Shown here: positions 10,184 through 20,805 of the stretch, in pieces
How positions within the stretch are numbered: the first letter of the stretch is position 1
Layout: every line of letters begins with the position of its first letter
Assembly (NCBI RefSeq): GCF_001659605.2
Contig: NC_035171.2
Coordinates: forward strand, 7,979,873 to 8,043,872
Direction of reading: 5' to 3'
Origin: Manihot esculenta
Lineage: Eukaryota > Streptophyta > Magnoliopsida > Malpighiales > Euphorbiaceae
DNA length: 64,000 nucleotides
The notes under the pieces: model-generated
What the model was told of the DNA's origin: nothing
The model's input: the letters and a program-made list of their open reading frames with translations, nothing else
Databases searched by the model: none
Position numbers and translations under genes: made by a program

Positions 10184-13100
10184 TTAAGGAAATGGAGGAA
10201 AACCACTAAGATTAACTTCCTCAACCTGTTGTGGCTCGAAATTCTCATAAAAATATTTCAAACGATGGCCATTGACCTTGAATGACTTGTTGGTGTCCAT
10301 ACTCCTTATTTCTATAGCACCATGAGAAAAAATACTAGTGACAATAAAAGGACCAATCCATCTAGTTCGTAATTTACCAGGAAATAATTTCAGTCTAGAA
10401 TCATATAGCAAAACTTTTTGACCAACTGAAAATTGTTTCCTAGAAATTAATTGATCATGCAATGCCTTGGTTCTTGCTTTGTATATTCTGGAATTATCAT
10501 AAGCATCATTTCGAATTTCTTCCAGCTCTTGTAGTTGCAACTTACGATGCACACCAGCTTTATCCATACTCATATTGCAGTGCTTCACTGCCCAAAAAGC
10601 CTTATGTTCAATCTCTACGGGTAAGTGACAAGGCTTGCCATAGATGAGGCGGTAAGGAGACATGCCAATGGGTGTTTTAAAAGCTGTGCGATATGCCCAT
10701 AAGGCGTCTTCCAACCTGAGACTCCAATCTTTGCGATTAGGACTGACGGTCTTTTCAAGAATGGACTTAATTTCTCTGTTGGACACCTCTGCTTGCCCGT
10801 TTATTTGTGGATGATAGGCGGTGGAAGTTCGATGATGGACACCATACTTCTTGAAAAGTGCTGCAACTATCTTATTGCAGAAATGAGTTCCACAATCACT
10901 AATTATGGCCTTTGGGACTCCATACCTGTTAAAGATATATGACTTGACAAAACCCACAACAACTTTAGCATCGTTAGTACGGGTAGCTTTTGCTTCCACC
11001 CATTTAGAAACATAATCAACAGCTAACAGTATGTATGTATGACCAAAAGAAGATGGGAATGGCCCCATGAAATCTATACCCCAAACATCGAATATTTCAC
11101 AGATAAGGATGGGTTGTTGGGGCATCTGGTCACGACGACTTAAATTTCCAGTTTTTTGACAATTAGCACAAGACTTACAGAATATGTAGGAATCCTGATA
11201 TATATGAGGCCAATAAAATCCACTTTCAAGGATCTTTCGAGCTGTTCTCTTTGGGCCAAAGTGGCCTCCACATGCATGGGCATGACAGAAATTCATAATG
11301 GAACGGATTTCATGACCCGTGACACATCTCCTAATAATCTGGTCTGAGCATATGCGCCATAAATAAGGTTCATCCCAAGTATAATACTTGGAATCATGTT
11401 TGATCTTTTCCCGTTCAGCTCTGGTTAAATCATCGGGTAAGGCTTTAGAGACCAGATAATTAACTATATCGGCATACCATGGAACTTGCTCTGATGCGGA
11501 GAACAGGTGTTCATCCGGGAAATCATCATTAAGTGGTACAGTATCTTCAACCAACAATGGCAGTCGGCTAAGATGATCAGCAACTAAGTTCTCAGATCCC
11601 TTCTTGTCTCGGATCTCAACATCGAACTCTTGAAGTAAAAGAATCCATCGAATCAATCTGGGCTTTGCATCTTTCTTCTTGAAAAGGTATTTTAGAGCTG
11701 CATGGTCAGAGTAAACAATTACTTTAGTACCAAGTAGATATGGACGGAATTTTTCTAAAGCAAAAACTATAGCTAACAGTTCTTTCTCTGTGGTTGAGTA
11801 ATTGCATTGGGCACTATCAAGTGTTCTGGACGCATAGTAAATAACATGAGGATCTTTTCCCTTCCTTTGGCCTAAGACCGCGCCCACAGCCCGGTTACTC
11901 GCATCGCACATAATTTCAAAAGGTTGACTCCAATCAGGGGGCTGTATTATGGGCGCAGTGATTAATACCTCTTTGAGTGTATCAAAAGCTTCCTTGCAAG
12001 AATTATCTAAAGTAAACTCAACATCTTGTTGCAATAACCTGCAAAGTGGCTGAGCTATTTTTGAGAAATTCTTAATGAATCGTCGATAAAAACCTGCATG
12101 TCCAAGGAAAGAATGAATTTCGCGCACATTAACGGGATAGGGTAGTGACTTAATAATATCTATCTTACTTTTGTCAACCTCAATTCCCCTTTTTGACACA
12201 ATGTGCCCCAATATTAGCCCTCGATCCACCATAAAATGACATTTCTCATAGTTTAACACCAAATCAGACTCTAAACATCTTTTAAGGACTTTTTCAAGGT
12301 TAGCTAAGCATGTATCAAAGGAGTTACCATATACGGTGAAATCGTCCATGAAAACTTCCATGATGTCTTCTACAAAATCTGAAAATATACTAACCATACA
12401 CCGCTGAAACGTGGCTGGTGCATTGCAAAGCCCAAACGGCATTCGTCGATAGGCAAAGGTGCCAAATGGACAGGTGAAGGTAGTCTTCTCTTGGTCTTCG
12501 GGTGCCACAGGAATCTGATGAAAGCCTGAATATCCATCAAGACAACAATAATGAGATTTTCCAGCTAGGCGCTCAAGCATCTGTTCAATAAAAGGAAGTG
12601 GAAAATGATCTTTTCTGGTGGACGTATTTAATTTACGATAATCTATACAAACCCTCCACCCGTTTTGGACGCGGGAGGGTATTGATTCTCCATCTTCATT
12701 TTTCACCACAGTAATGCCTGTTTTCTTAGGGACGACCTGGACTGGGCTCACCCACTTACTATCGGAAATGGGGTAGATCACACCTGCATCAAGTAATTTC
12801 AGGATTTCTTTTTTTACCACTTCCATCATAGGAGGATTCAGACGACGTTGAGCTTCCCTGGTGGGCTTGCTATCGTCTTCCAATAAAATTTTGTGCATAC
12901 AAATGGAAAGACTAATCCCTTTTATATCAGCTATAGTCCAGCCGATTGCACCTTTATTTTCTTTTAGAACTCGAATCAGCTCCTCTTCTTCATATGGTGT
13001 CAGCTTGTTGGAGATAATTACGGGTAGAGAACTTCCTGCCCCAAGGTATGCATACTTCAGGTGAGTCGGCAACAGTTTCAGTTCTAACTGTGGGGCCTGC

Positions 13101-15610
13101 ACAATAGATGGTAAAAGTTTAGAATGAGCAATGGGCAATCCTAAAGAAGAGACATTACATTTAATTTTGTTAGTTTCAAGTTCATGGACCACATCTTCCA
13201 ACCTTCCTTGTAAGACAAAATCAGTACTTATGGCTGCCAATTTAGCTTTACTCAGGTTTTCACACATGACAGTTTGTAGTTCATCCTCACCTTGCAACTC
13301 AAATACTTGCTGGACTAAAGGTTCGATGATATCCACACCACACACATTAGAAAGGTCATTTGGGTATTTCATACTGTCACACACATTAAATTTTATAATT
13401 TTCCCATCGAACTCCATGGTAAGTGTGCCATCAAAAACATCTATTTTTGTTCTAGCAGTTGTCAAGAAAGGTCTACCTAACAAAAGATCAGATGTATTAG
13501 AGGCCCTATCGTCATCCATATGGACTATGTAAAAATCAGCAGGGAATACTAAATTACCAACTTGTACCAGCACATCCTCTAAAACTCCCTCGGGATATAT
13601 AACAGACCTATCAGCTAATTGTATCACTACTCCAGTTTCTTTCAAAGGGCCAACATTTAAAGATTGATAAATGGACAATGGCATTACATTTATAGATGCA
13701 CCCAAGTCACACATCGCTTTTTTAACCCCAACTTTACCAATTTTGATAGGTATAGCAAACATACCTTGGTCCTTGCATTTGGTAGGCATCTTACTTTGAA
13801 AAACAGCAGATACCTTTTCATCCATACAAACCTTTTGATAGCCCACCAGCTTTCTCTTATTTGTGCATAACTCCTTTAAGAACTTCGCATAGCGAGGTAC
13901 CTGTTTAATTGCATCAAGTAAAGGTATATTAACTTCTACTTTACGAAATGTCTCAAGGATCTCCTTTTCTTCTTTCTCTCGTTTGGACTTGGCTAATCTC
14001 TCAGGAAAAGGAGGTTTAATGACTAAAGGTTCAGGTTGTACAGGAGCTGAAGCTAATTTGTCTTGTTCAGGTACGGTCGCCTCAGCTTCCAAGCTACTGC
14101 GGTCGTGCCCACGACTTACCTGTCGAGGATTATCTTGCAATTCTTTTCCGTTTCTAAGTGTAACGGCACTTGCATTCTGCTTGGGGTTCACTATAGTCTG
14201 GGAAGGCAATCTACCTTGATTTTCCAATTTGTTCATCGATACCGCCAATTGACTGATTTGTGTTTCCAGATTACGAATACTCGTTTGAGTGTCCTGTAGA
14301 AATTGTTGAGTGTTAATGGCCAAACTTTTAACAATATCTTCCAAGGACATACCTGAATTAGATGAAGATGCTTGCTGTTGAAACTGTTTAGGCTGATAAC
14401 TTTGAGAATTTTGTTGTTTATAGCTAAAGTTCGGGTGATTTCGCCATCCTGGGTTGTACGTATTTGAGAAAGGATCGCACTTTCTTTGTGGAGGACCTGG
14501 AAACCCATTGACAGCATCCACATGCTGGTCTTCCTCTTGAAGTGATGGGCACATATCAGTGGGATGACCCGTATTAGCGCAAATTCCACAAGCTTTGGCT
14601 TGTTGTACCTTCTCTGCAACAAGATTTTCAACTAAAGTGGTTAGATGAGAAAGTTTAGACTCAACAGAATAATTGCTTACCTCAGAAACTCTCCTATGAG
14701 AGTCTTGTACAGGTACAAATTGTTGTGAATTTGCAGCCATCATAGATATCAATTCCCTAGCTTCTCGGGGTGTTCTTTTGCGTATCGCACCGCCACTTGC
14801 AGCATCTATCATACGTCTTTCCATGGTTGTGAGTCCCTCATAAAAATGAAGCATAAGTTGTTTATCTGAGATTTCATGCCTAGGACTGCTAGCACATAGA
14901 CGTTTAAATCTCTCCCAATAGTCATGGAGAGTTTCTGTTTCCTTTTGCTTAATTCCTGATATTTCTCTTCTTATTGCAGATGCTCTAGAAATGGGAAAGA
15001 ATCGATCTAAAAATAATTTTACCATTTCTCCCCATGTAGTGACTGAACCCGGAGGTAGGTAGTACAACCAGTCTTTTGCATTGTCAGCTAGAGAAAAAGG
15101 AAATGCCCTTAGCTTGATTTGTTCTTCTGTAACTCCTTGTGGTCTCATGCTGGAACATACCACATGGAACTCTTTCAAATGTCTATGAGGATCTTCCCTT
15201 TCAATTCCTCTAAAGATGGGGAGAAGATGAATTAATCCTGATTTTAGCTCAAGTGGTGCATTTAGTGCAGGATACACGATGCACAGGGGTTGAGCGTCAT
15301 CCACATTGTCAACATCCTGTATTGCTTGTTCTTCAGCCATGTTCTCTTCCACATCAGATTCACCAGAGGTATCGTCCGGGTCAGATGTTGTTTCCTCTGT
15401 GCCCACGACCTGTTCGTCGACAACAACCTGTTCTTCAACTGTGATCTCCTCTTCAACTGCAGCAACCTGTGCTTCAATAGGGAGTTGTTCCTCAATGTTG
15501 GATGATGAGAGGTATTTGTTTCGCTGTTTAGCCTCTTTTCTCAATTTTCTTGTGGTTTTCTCAATTTCTGGGTTGAACTCGAGGCTACCTGCAAGATTAG
15601 AACGTGTCAT
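10184..15610 (-). CDS. Gag-pol polyprotein of the Athila-like retrotransposon (intact)
   Basis: 1808 residues in one frame. Gag: acidic N-terminus, then the retrotransposon gag core (about 120-290; [16 protein letters not shown]) and one CCHC knuckle ([14 protein letters not shown], about 341-354). Aspartic protease: [12 protein letters not shown] near 634. Reverse transcriptase about 900-1100, with the catalytic FMDDFTVYG near 1086. RNase H about 1200-1330 ([14 protein letters not shown]). Integrase with zinc HHCC ([14 protein letters not shown]), DDE core ([27 protein letters not shown]) and the Athila-type tail GKPCHLPVE. The polyprotein makes virus-like particles and copies and integrates the element. 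The start ATG lies 56 nt from the LTR, just after the primer site. No stop or frameshift, which is unusual among the copies in this window. Confidence 0.93.
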   Translation of the reverse strand: MTRSNLAGSLEFNPEIEKTTRKLRKEAKQRNKYLSSSNIEEQLPIEAQVAAVEEEITVEEQVVVDEQVVGTEETTSDPDDTSGESDVEENMAEEQAIQDVDNVDDAQPLCIVYPALNAPLELKSGLIHLLPIFRGIEREDPHRHLKEFHVVCSSMRPQGVTEEQIKLRAFPFSLADNAKDWLYYLPPGSVTTWGEMVKLFLDRFFPISRASAIRREISGIKQKETETLHDYWERFKRLCASSPRHEISDKQLMLHFYEGLTTMERRMIDAASGGAIRKRTPREARELISMMAANSQQFVPVQDSHRRVSEVSNYSVESKLSHLTTLVENLVAEKVQQAKACGICANTGHPTDMCPSLQEEDQHVDAVNGFPGPPQRKCDPFSNTYNPGWRNHPNFSYKQQNSQSYQPKQFQQQASSSNSGMSLEDIVKSLAINTQQFLQDTQTSIRNLETQISQLAVSMNKLENQGRLPSQTIVNPKQNASAVTLRNGKELQDNPRQVSRGHDRSSLEAEATVPEQDKLASAPVQPEPLVIKPPFPERLAKSKREKEEKEILETFRKVEVNIPLLDAIKQVPRYAKFLKELCTNKRKLVGYQKVCMDEKVSAVFQSKMPTKCKDQGMFAIPIKIGKVGVKKAMCDLGASINVMPLSIYQSLNVGPLKETGVVIQLADRSVIYPEGVLEDVLVQVGNLVFPADFYIVHMDDDRASNTSDLLLGRPFLTTARTKIDVFDGTLTMEFDGKIIKFNVCDSMKYPNDLSNVCGVDIIEPLVQQVFELQGEDELQTVMCENLSKAKLAAISTDFVLQGRLEDVVHELETNKIKCNVSSLGLPIAHSKLLPSIVQAPQLELKLLPTHLKYAYLGAGSSLPVIISNKLTPYEEEELIRVLKENKGAIGWTIADIKGISLSICMHKILLEDDSKPTREAQRRLNPPMMEVVKKEILKLLDAGVIYPISDSKWVSPVQVVPKKTGITVVKNEDGESIPSRVQNGWRVCIDYRKLNTSTRKDHFPLPFIEQMLERLAGKSHYCCLDGYSGFHQIPVAPEDQEKTTFTCPFGTFAYRRMPFGLCNAPATFQRCMVSIFSDFVEDIMEVFMDDFTVYGNSFDTCLANLEKVLKRCLESDLVLNYEKCHFMVDRGLILGHIVSKRGIEVDKSKIDIIKSLPYPVNVREIHSFLGHAGFYRRFIKNFSKIAQPLCRLLQQDVEFTLDNSCKEAFDTLKEVLITAPIIQPPDWSQPFEIMCDASNRAVGAVLGQRKGKDPHVIYYASRTLDSAQCNYSTTEKELLAIVFALEKFRPYLLGTKVIVYSDHAALKYLFKKKDAKPRLIRWILLLQEFDVEIRDKKGSENLVADHLSRLPLLVEDTVPLNDDFPDEHLFSASEQVPWYADIVNYLVSKALPDDLTRAEREKIKHDSKYYTWDEPYLWRICSDQIIRRCVTGHEIRSIMNFCHAHACGGHFGPKRTARKILESGFYWPHIYQDSYIFCKSCANCQKTGNLSRRDQMPQQPILICEIFDVWGIDFMGPFPSSFGHTYILLAVDYVSKWVEAKATRTNDAKVVVGFVKSYIFNRYGVPKAIISDCGTHFCNKIVAALFKKYGVHHRTSTAYHPQINGQAEVSNREIKSILEKTVSPNRKDWSLRLEDALWAYRTAFKTPIGMSPYRLIYGKPCHLPVEIEHKAFWAVKHCNMSMDKAGVHRKLQLQELEEIRNDAYDNSRIYKARTKALHDQLISRKQFSVGQKVLLYDSRLKLFPGKLRTRWIGPFIVTSIFSHGAIEIRSMDTNKSFKVNGHRLKYFYENFEPQQVEEVNLSGFPPFP

Positions 15611-15643
15611 TCAAAAAGAATTAATAAAACAATTTAGAACCAG

Positions 15644-15661
15644 TCCCCGGCAATGGTGCCA
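15644..15661 (-). promoter_or_regulatory. Primer-binding site of the Athila-like element (tRNA-Asp-like)
   Basis: On the element strand the sequence TGGCACCATTGCCGGGGA follows the LTR end after 5 nt. It resembles the site complementary to the 3' end of plant tRNA-Asp used by Athila elements, with apparent substitutions in the ACCATT part. The position and the terminal TGG fit a primer site. Confidence 0.75.
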
Positions 15662-15666
15662 AAATT

Positions 15667-16884
15667 TGATGGACGTCGAAACCACCAAAAATAAATTCCT
15701 GCTTTAAAATAAAATTTGTGATAGTGGTAAACAGGGTCGATTCCACAGAGACTGGTTAAATAGATTAATTCTATCGAATGAAATAAAATAAAGTAAAATA
15801 AAACTAAATAGAATAAAATGGGGGGGTTTTGAATATAGAGGAATAAATAGAATCAATTTAAAAGAAGAACCAATTTAAATTTAAAAGAGAGAATCAAGAT
15901 GAGACACATTCAGTTAAAGGAATAATTTTAGTTCCAGTTTTTATGGGTTGATCACGGATACAAAATAATCTCAAATTAATTAATAAATCAGTTATAGATA
16001 TCGAAGACGCTTCAGGTATCAAATCCTTTCTTAATTTTAAACTAGTTAAGAGACGCTCGTTAACTAGCCCTAACTCTTGGACAACCGTAGGAGACGCTCC
16101 TAGAATTTAATCCAATTATTGCATTAAGAATTAAAAGGACCTGATTCTAACTAATAAACGCGAGACGCTCGGTTCATTTAAGTTAGATTATATTATTCCT
16201 TAGGAAGGCTTTACGCAACCTACTTCACTACCTATTTCTGTTTAGTTAAACAATTACGGATTTAACTAACCTGAATAGCAGTCTACCATCCTAGCAATTG
16301 AGCAATGGCGCCTTAATGCAACAATCCACAGAATGATATTAAACAATAAACACAGGAATAATATAAATACTAATAATTGAGAAACTATAAAATTACATCA
16401 ATCTCACAACCCGTTTAACTGGAACTTTTAATTATCCTCTAACTGATAAGAGTAATTTAGCCACACAAGTTCATGACTAAAATAGGAGATGAAAGATAAG
16501 ATCAGATATCAGATACATCAGAATGCCCCTTTTTATAGTACTAAGAGTCCTAACCCAAATATAAGTATCTAAAATCAAAATTGAGTACAGTTTGGCAGAT
16601 AAGATTTATCTGTTTGGTTCCCGGATTTGAAGCTGGCTTTGTTTGTCAAGTATAGTTGTGCCCATAATGCAGTCCATAACACAGCCCATCTAGAGTATCC
16701 TTTTATGAATTTGATTGTGGCCACCTTTTATCTCAGAGTGTGGATTCCAAATTGGATTTTTCTTGTTATCCTCCAATAATACCAAGATAACGAAATTTAA
16801 ACAAATCAATCTGTTTTAAACGAAATCAAATTCAATATCTAGATATTTTATAATATTAAAGATGCATAATTGTGCATATTATCA
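15667..16884 (-). repeat. 5' LTR of the Athila-like element
   Basis: 1218 bp, the partner of 6705-7922. By eye it differs at about four positions: GTGAGACG/GCGAGACG, TTTCAG/TTTCTG, and two bases in CCAATCCTACC/CCAATAATACC. It supplies the promoter for gag-pol transcription on the minus strand. Confidence 0.95.
16530..16537 (-). promoter_or_regulatory. TATA box in the Athila-like 5' LTR
   Basis: On the element strand it reads CTATAAAAAGGGGCATTC, a good plant TATA context, identical in the other LTR. It would place transcription start about 30 bp further on, near 16500. Inferred from motif and position only. Confidence 0.6.
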
Positions 16885-18123
16885 ATTAATCTGTACATAT
16901 CCCTCTTGATACATAATGGTTAATATAAAAAAATCCAACTCAATCAAGCATGCTTCTGAATTACAAGTAGAAGAATAACCAGATTAGTCAAACTATATTA
17001 TATAACATTGAACAAAAGTGGAGATCAGCCAAACTATATTATAAATCTTAAAAATCATTGAATCAATTTCATCTGCAACATTGTCATTTTTCTTCCTGGC
17101 TAGAAATATAAAATGGTGATATATCTTGATTTGATAGGATATTTATGACAGAATTATTTGCAATGGTTTGTCGTTGAAAGTGGTGCACCAGAAGTTTGGG
17201 ACTTGTGGGTAGTCTTTCTGTTGCTGCAGAGGTAAAACTCCTCTGGAAACTTGCAAATACATGTCCTTGCTTCAAAAAAATAGAAAATGTAAGTTAACTT
17301 GTTTTATTCTTGGAAGTATATCAGGTACGTGAAACAAGTCCATCGCTGCGAATAGCCGAGTTACAAAAATCATGTGGAGATTCTTCAGTTTACAAACAAT
17401 GAAAAAGGAAGAGCTCTATCTACCCAATTCTGGATCTGTCCAACTCATAGCAGGATCAACCAACAAATATATAATCAAGTGTTACAATTGTGTATATACA
17501 GAAGATATACAAAAAGTTTTGAAGGATAAATATATAGAAAAATAATATAATCCTAATCCATTTCTAAGCATGAAAAAACTTTACCTTATTGAAGTTTTCT
17601 AACGTTTCCCCATTTTGATAGGAGTAGGACTAGAAAATCCCAATTCCTCAATTTTAAATTTTACTGCTTCAATTCATCTCCTCTTTGATGCTTTGTTGAT
17701 GCCATTAAAATTGCTAAACTGATTTGACTAATCACCAACGTCTTGAAATGACAGATTTTCTTTTATCTATAAACGCATATTTTGAAACTCACCCTACATT
17801 GCCAAAACAAAGCAAAATTTAGCATTTAAATAATGTTACAGTTAGAAACAAAAGTATACAAAGTAGAAATTTTATAACAAATGGCTAGCACAATATGGAA
17901 ATTTAATGAAGGTCTACCTCAACTATTCTTATAAAGTGGTGAAATAATGGGAGAGAATGCGAACAATCATATTGAAATGGTTATCATTTAGGAATTCCTA
18001 GTAGTTTTTTACATGTACAATACCTTATTATGCCAATTCCATCCACATACAACAAAATTTATATTTACCAAATAGTAAAGAAATTTTCGAGAAAAATAAT
18101 TAAAAAAATTCTATATGCTACAA
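16885..18123. other. Host flank between the Athila-like element and the satellite
   Basis: Starts with the second ATTAA target copy. Moderately AT-rich, with no recognised gene. A stretch near 17180-17290 is more gene-like in composition but gives only short frames in conflicting phases. From about 17620 to 18058 it is a diverged paralogue of 53670-53736 plus 54637-55040. Confidence 0.5.
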
Positions 18124-20123
18124 GACTCGGGCATAGGATATAACATGGGTGATAGACTTGGCAGTTTTTAGGATGAAAGCTGTTAGTCCGAAATCGGGCA
18201 CCGGATGTAACATGGTTGATAGACTTGGCAGTTTTTGGGATGGAAGCTGTTTGTCCGAAATCGGGCATAGGATGTAACATGGGTGATAGACTTGGCAATT
18301 TTTGGGATGGAAGCTGTTTGATCGAAATCGGGCGTCAGATGTAACATGGGTGATAGACTTGGCAGTTTTTGGGATGGAAGCTTTTAGTCCAAAATCAGGC
18401 ACCAGATGTAACATGGGTGATAGACTTGGCAGTTTTTGGGATGGAAGCTGCTATGCCGAAATCGGGCACCGGATGTAACATGGGTGATAGACTTGGCTGT
18501 TTTTGGGATGGAAGCAGTTAGTCCGAAATCGGGCACGGGATGTAATATGGGTGATAGACTTGGTAGTTTTTGGGATCGAAGCTGTTAGTCAGAAATCGGG
18601 CATAGGATGTAACATGGGTGATAGACTTGGCAGTTTTTGGGATGGAAGCTGTTAGTACGAACTCGGGCATCGAATGTAATATCGGTGAAAGCCTTGGCAG
18701 TTTTTGGGATGAAAGATGTTAGTCCGAAATCGGGCACCGGATGTAACATGGGTGATAGACTTGGCAGTTTTTGGGATGGAAGCTGTTTGTCCGAAATCGG
18801 GCACTAGATGTAACATGGGTGATAGACTTGGCAGTTTTTGGGATGGAAGCTGTTATGCCGAAATCGGGCACTGGATATAACATGGGTGATAGACTTGGCT
18901 GTTTTTGGGATGGAAGCTGTTAGTCCGAAATCGGACACCGGATGTAACATGGGTGATAGAGTTGGCAATTTTTGGGATGGAAGCTGTTAGTCAGAAATCG
19001 GGCACTGGATGTAACATGGGTGATAGACTTGGCAGTTTTTGGGATGGAAGCTGCTAGTACGAAATCGGGCATCGGATGTAACATGGGTGAAAGCCTTGGC
19101 AGTTTTTGGGATGGAAGCTGTTAGTCCGAAATCGGGCACCGGATGTAATATGGGTGATAGACTTGGCAGTTTTTGGGATGGAAGTTGTTAGTCCGAAATC
19201 GGGCACCGGATGTAACATGGGTGATAGACTTGGCAGTTTTGGGACGGAAGCTGTTATGCCGAAATCGGGCACCGGATGTAACATGGGTGATAGACTTGGC
19301 AGTTTTTGGGATGGAAGCTCTTAGTCTGAAATCGGGCACTGGATGTAACATGGGTGATAGACTTGGCTGTTTTTGGGATGGAAGCTGTTAGTCCGAAATC
19401 GGACACCGGATGTAACATGGGTGATAGAGTTGGCAATTTTTGGGATGGAAGCTGTTAGTCAGAAATCGGGCACTGGATGTAACATGGGTGATAGACTTGG
19501 CAGTTTTTGGGATGGAAGCTGCTAGTACGAAATCGGGCATCGGATGTAACATGGGTGAAAGCCTTGGCAGTTTTTGGGATGGAAGCTGTTAGTCCGAAAT
19601 CGGGCACCGGATGTAATATGGGTGATAGACTTGGCAGTTTTTGGGATGGAAGTTGTTAGTCCGAAATCGGGCACCGGATGTAACATGGGTGATAGACTTG
19701 GCAGTTTTGGGACGGAAGCTGTTATGCCGAAATCGGGCACCGGATGTAACATGGGTGATAGACTTGGCAGTTTTTGGGATGGAAGCTCTTAGTCTGAAAT
19801 CGGGCACTGGATGTAACATGGGCGATAGACTTGGCAGTTTTTTGGATGGAAGCTGTTATGCCGAAATCGGGCACCGGATGTAACATGGGTGATAGACTTG
19901 GCAGTTTTTGGGATGGAATCTGTTATTACGAAATCGGGCACCGTATGTAACATGGGTGAAAGTCTTGGCAGTTTTTGGTATGAGAGCTGTTTGTCCGAAA
20001 TCGGGCACCAGATGTAACATGGGTGATAGACTTGACAGTTTTTGGGATGGAAGCTGTTAGTCCGAAATCGGGTGCCGGATGTAACATGGGTGATAGACTT
20101 GGCAGTTTTTGGGATGGAAGCTG
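18124..20123. repeat. 67-bp satellite array, about 30 monomers
   Basis: The monomer has the blocks GAAATCGGGCACCGGATGTA, ACATGGGTGATAGACTTGGC and AGTTTTTGGGATGGAAGCTG and then TTAGTCC, 67 bp in all, repeated head to tail for 2.0 kb with mostly single-base variants. Seven monomers (one lacking a T, so 468 bp) are duplicated as a block. The many reverse-strand peptides with MLHPVPDFG-like periodicity are by-products: the monomer lacks stops on the minus strand in all three phases and 67 is not divisible by 3. Not a coding region. Confidence 0.95.
18878..19813. repeat. Higher-order repeat inside the satellite, 2 x 468 bp
   Basis: 18878-19345 and 19346-19813 look identical by eye, including private variants (CGGACACCGG, GTTGGCAATTTTTGGG, and the monomer with GCAGTTTTGGGACGG). 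Monomers inside one block differ from each other far more, so the seven-monomer block was duplicated as a unit recently. Confidence 0.88.
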
Positions 20124-20223
20124 TAGAGTTAAAATAAAAAAATACTATGGTGGTCCTGTTGTTTTATTTCATCAGTGATTTAGCAATCCCAAAGTTTCTT
20201 TTTTTTTTCAAATAAAAAAAAAA
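20124..20223. other. Junction DNA between satellite and truncated Tat-like LTR
   Basis: Low-complexity, with T- and A-runs ending in about 11 A next to ACGTACAAGG. The first 168 bp of the Tat-like LTR, present in the right copy, are missing here, so a deletion or rearrangement breakpoint lies at about 20223. Confidence 0.6.
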
Positions 20224-20559
20224 ACGTACAAGGAAATCAGATCCCTGTTCCATGCGTAACGACCTCCGATTCTCTCAGACACGCGTGCGGATGGTCCTAC
20301 CGAGCGAGTGGGCTGGTCGCCTTTCTTCCTCTGGGCTAGGCCGGAAGATGGGATTAGAGCTGGGCCCAGAGAGGATATGATCTCCTGGCCATAAAGGCTG
20401 GGCCGGCCTGATGGTGGAGTCGGAAAAGAGCCCGATCTCAAGGCTGAGCGTGCGGGTGGGCTAGATCTGGTTTGCGTAGGTGGCCTGAGGGCCTCCAGGT
20501 GATGGGCTCCTGTCATGGGCCTGGCCCCAGACCGCGATGAGAAAATTCTGCGGTCATCA
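20224..20559 (-). repeat. 3' LTR of the Tat-like element, truncated
   Basis: Matches 47084-47418 of the complete LTR and ends CGGTCATCA. Its outer 168 bp are missing. Next to it (20560 onward) the element strand shows the purine tract AAAGGGGCAAT, the expected polypurine tract, which fixes the orientation. Confidence 0.85.
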
Positions 20560-20805
20560 ATTGCCCCTTTACCTTCTCGTCAGTTATTGTCTGACTGATG
20601 AGGGGGTAAATATCGAGAGTAATAATGACCGCGCCGCCCCAGGACAAAACTGTTCAGGACAACTCTTCGTCTCATTATTGTTTCACATTTTGAATTCTCT
20701 CTGTCTTCTCAACACCTTTGCTTTCTTCCGCTCTTCTGCGCGATTCGCCTACATCGTCCCTCTGCCCCAGCTTCTTTCAAGGTACGCTCTTCTCTTTGTC
20801 CTTTC

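Larger units (their letters stand above)
6705..16884 (-). mobile_element. Complete Athila-like Ty3/gypsy LTR retrotransposon
   Basis: 10,180 bp on the minus strand, flanked by ATTAA. In element order: 5' LTR (15667-16884), primer-binding site, a single gag-pol frame, a second smaller frame in the env-like position, a non-coding stretch with polypurine tracts, and the 3' LTR (6705-7922). The domain order protease-RT-RNase H-integrase is Ty3/gypsy. The gag type, the integrase tail (GKPCHLPVE), the tRNA-Asp-like primer site and an extra 3' frame point to the Athila lineage. The two LTRs have the same length and differ at about four positions by eye, so insertion was recent. Gag-pol is uninterrupted, so the copy may be autonomous for those functions. 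Confidence 0.93.

Noticed and set aside
13131..15707. Plus-strand frames within the Athila-like gag-pol
   Set aside because: Antisense to an intact polyprotein with recognisable domains.
17084..17290. Possible host exon near GTTGCTGCAGAGGTAAAAC
   Set aside because: Only short, mutually inconsistent frames and no recognisable protein; a splice donor word alone is not enough.
18065..19883. Many overlapping 60-100 residue frames on both strands
   Set aside because: They follow the 67-bp satellite period and are explained by absence of stops in the monomer; the peptide repeats every 67 residues because three monomers equal 201 nt.
20208..20516. Reverse frame of 102 residues starting MTGAHHLE, recurring at 46981-47376
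   Set aside because: It lies inside both copies of the Tat-like LTR; a GC-rich LTR frame, not a gene.
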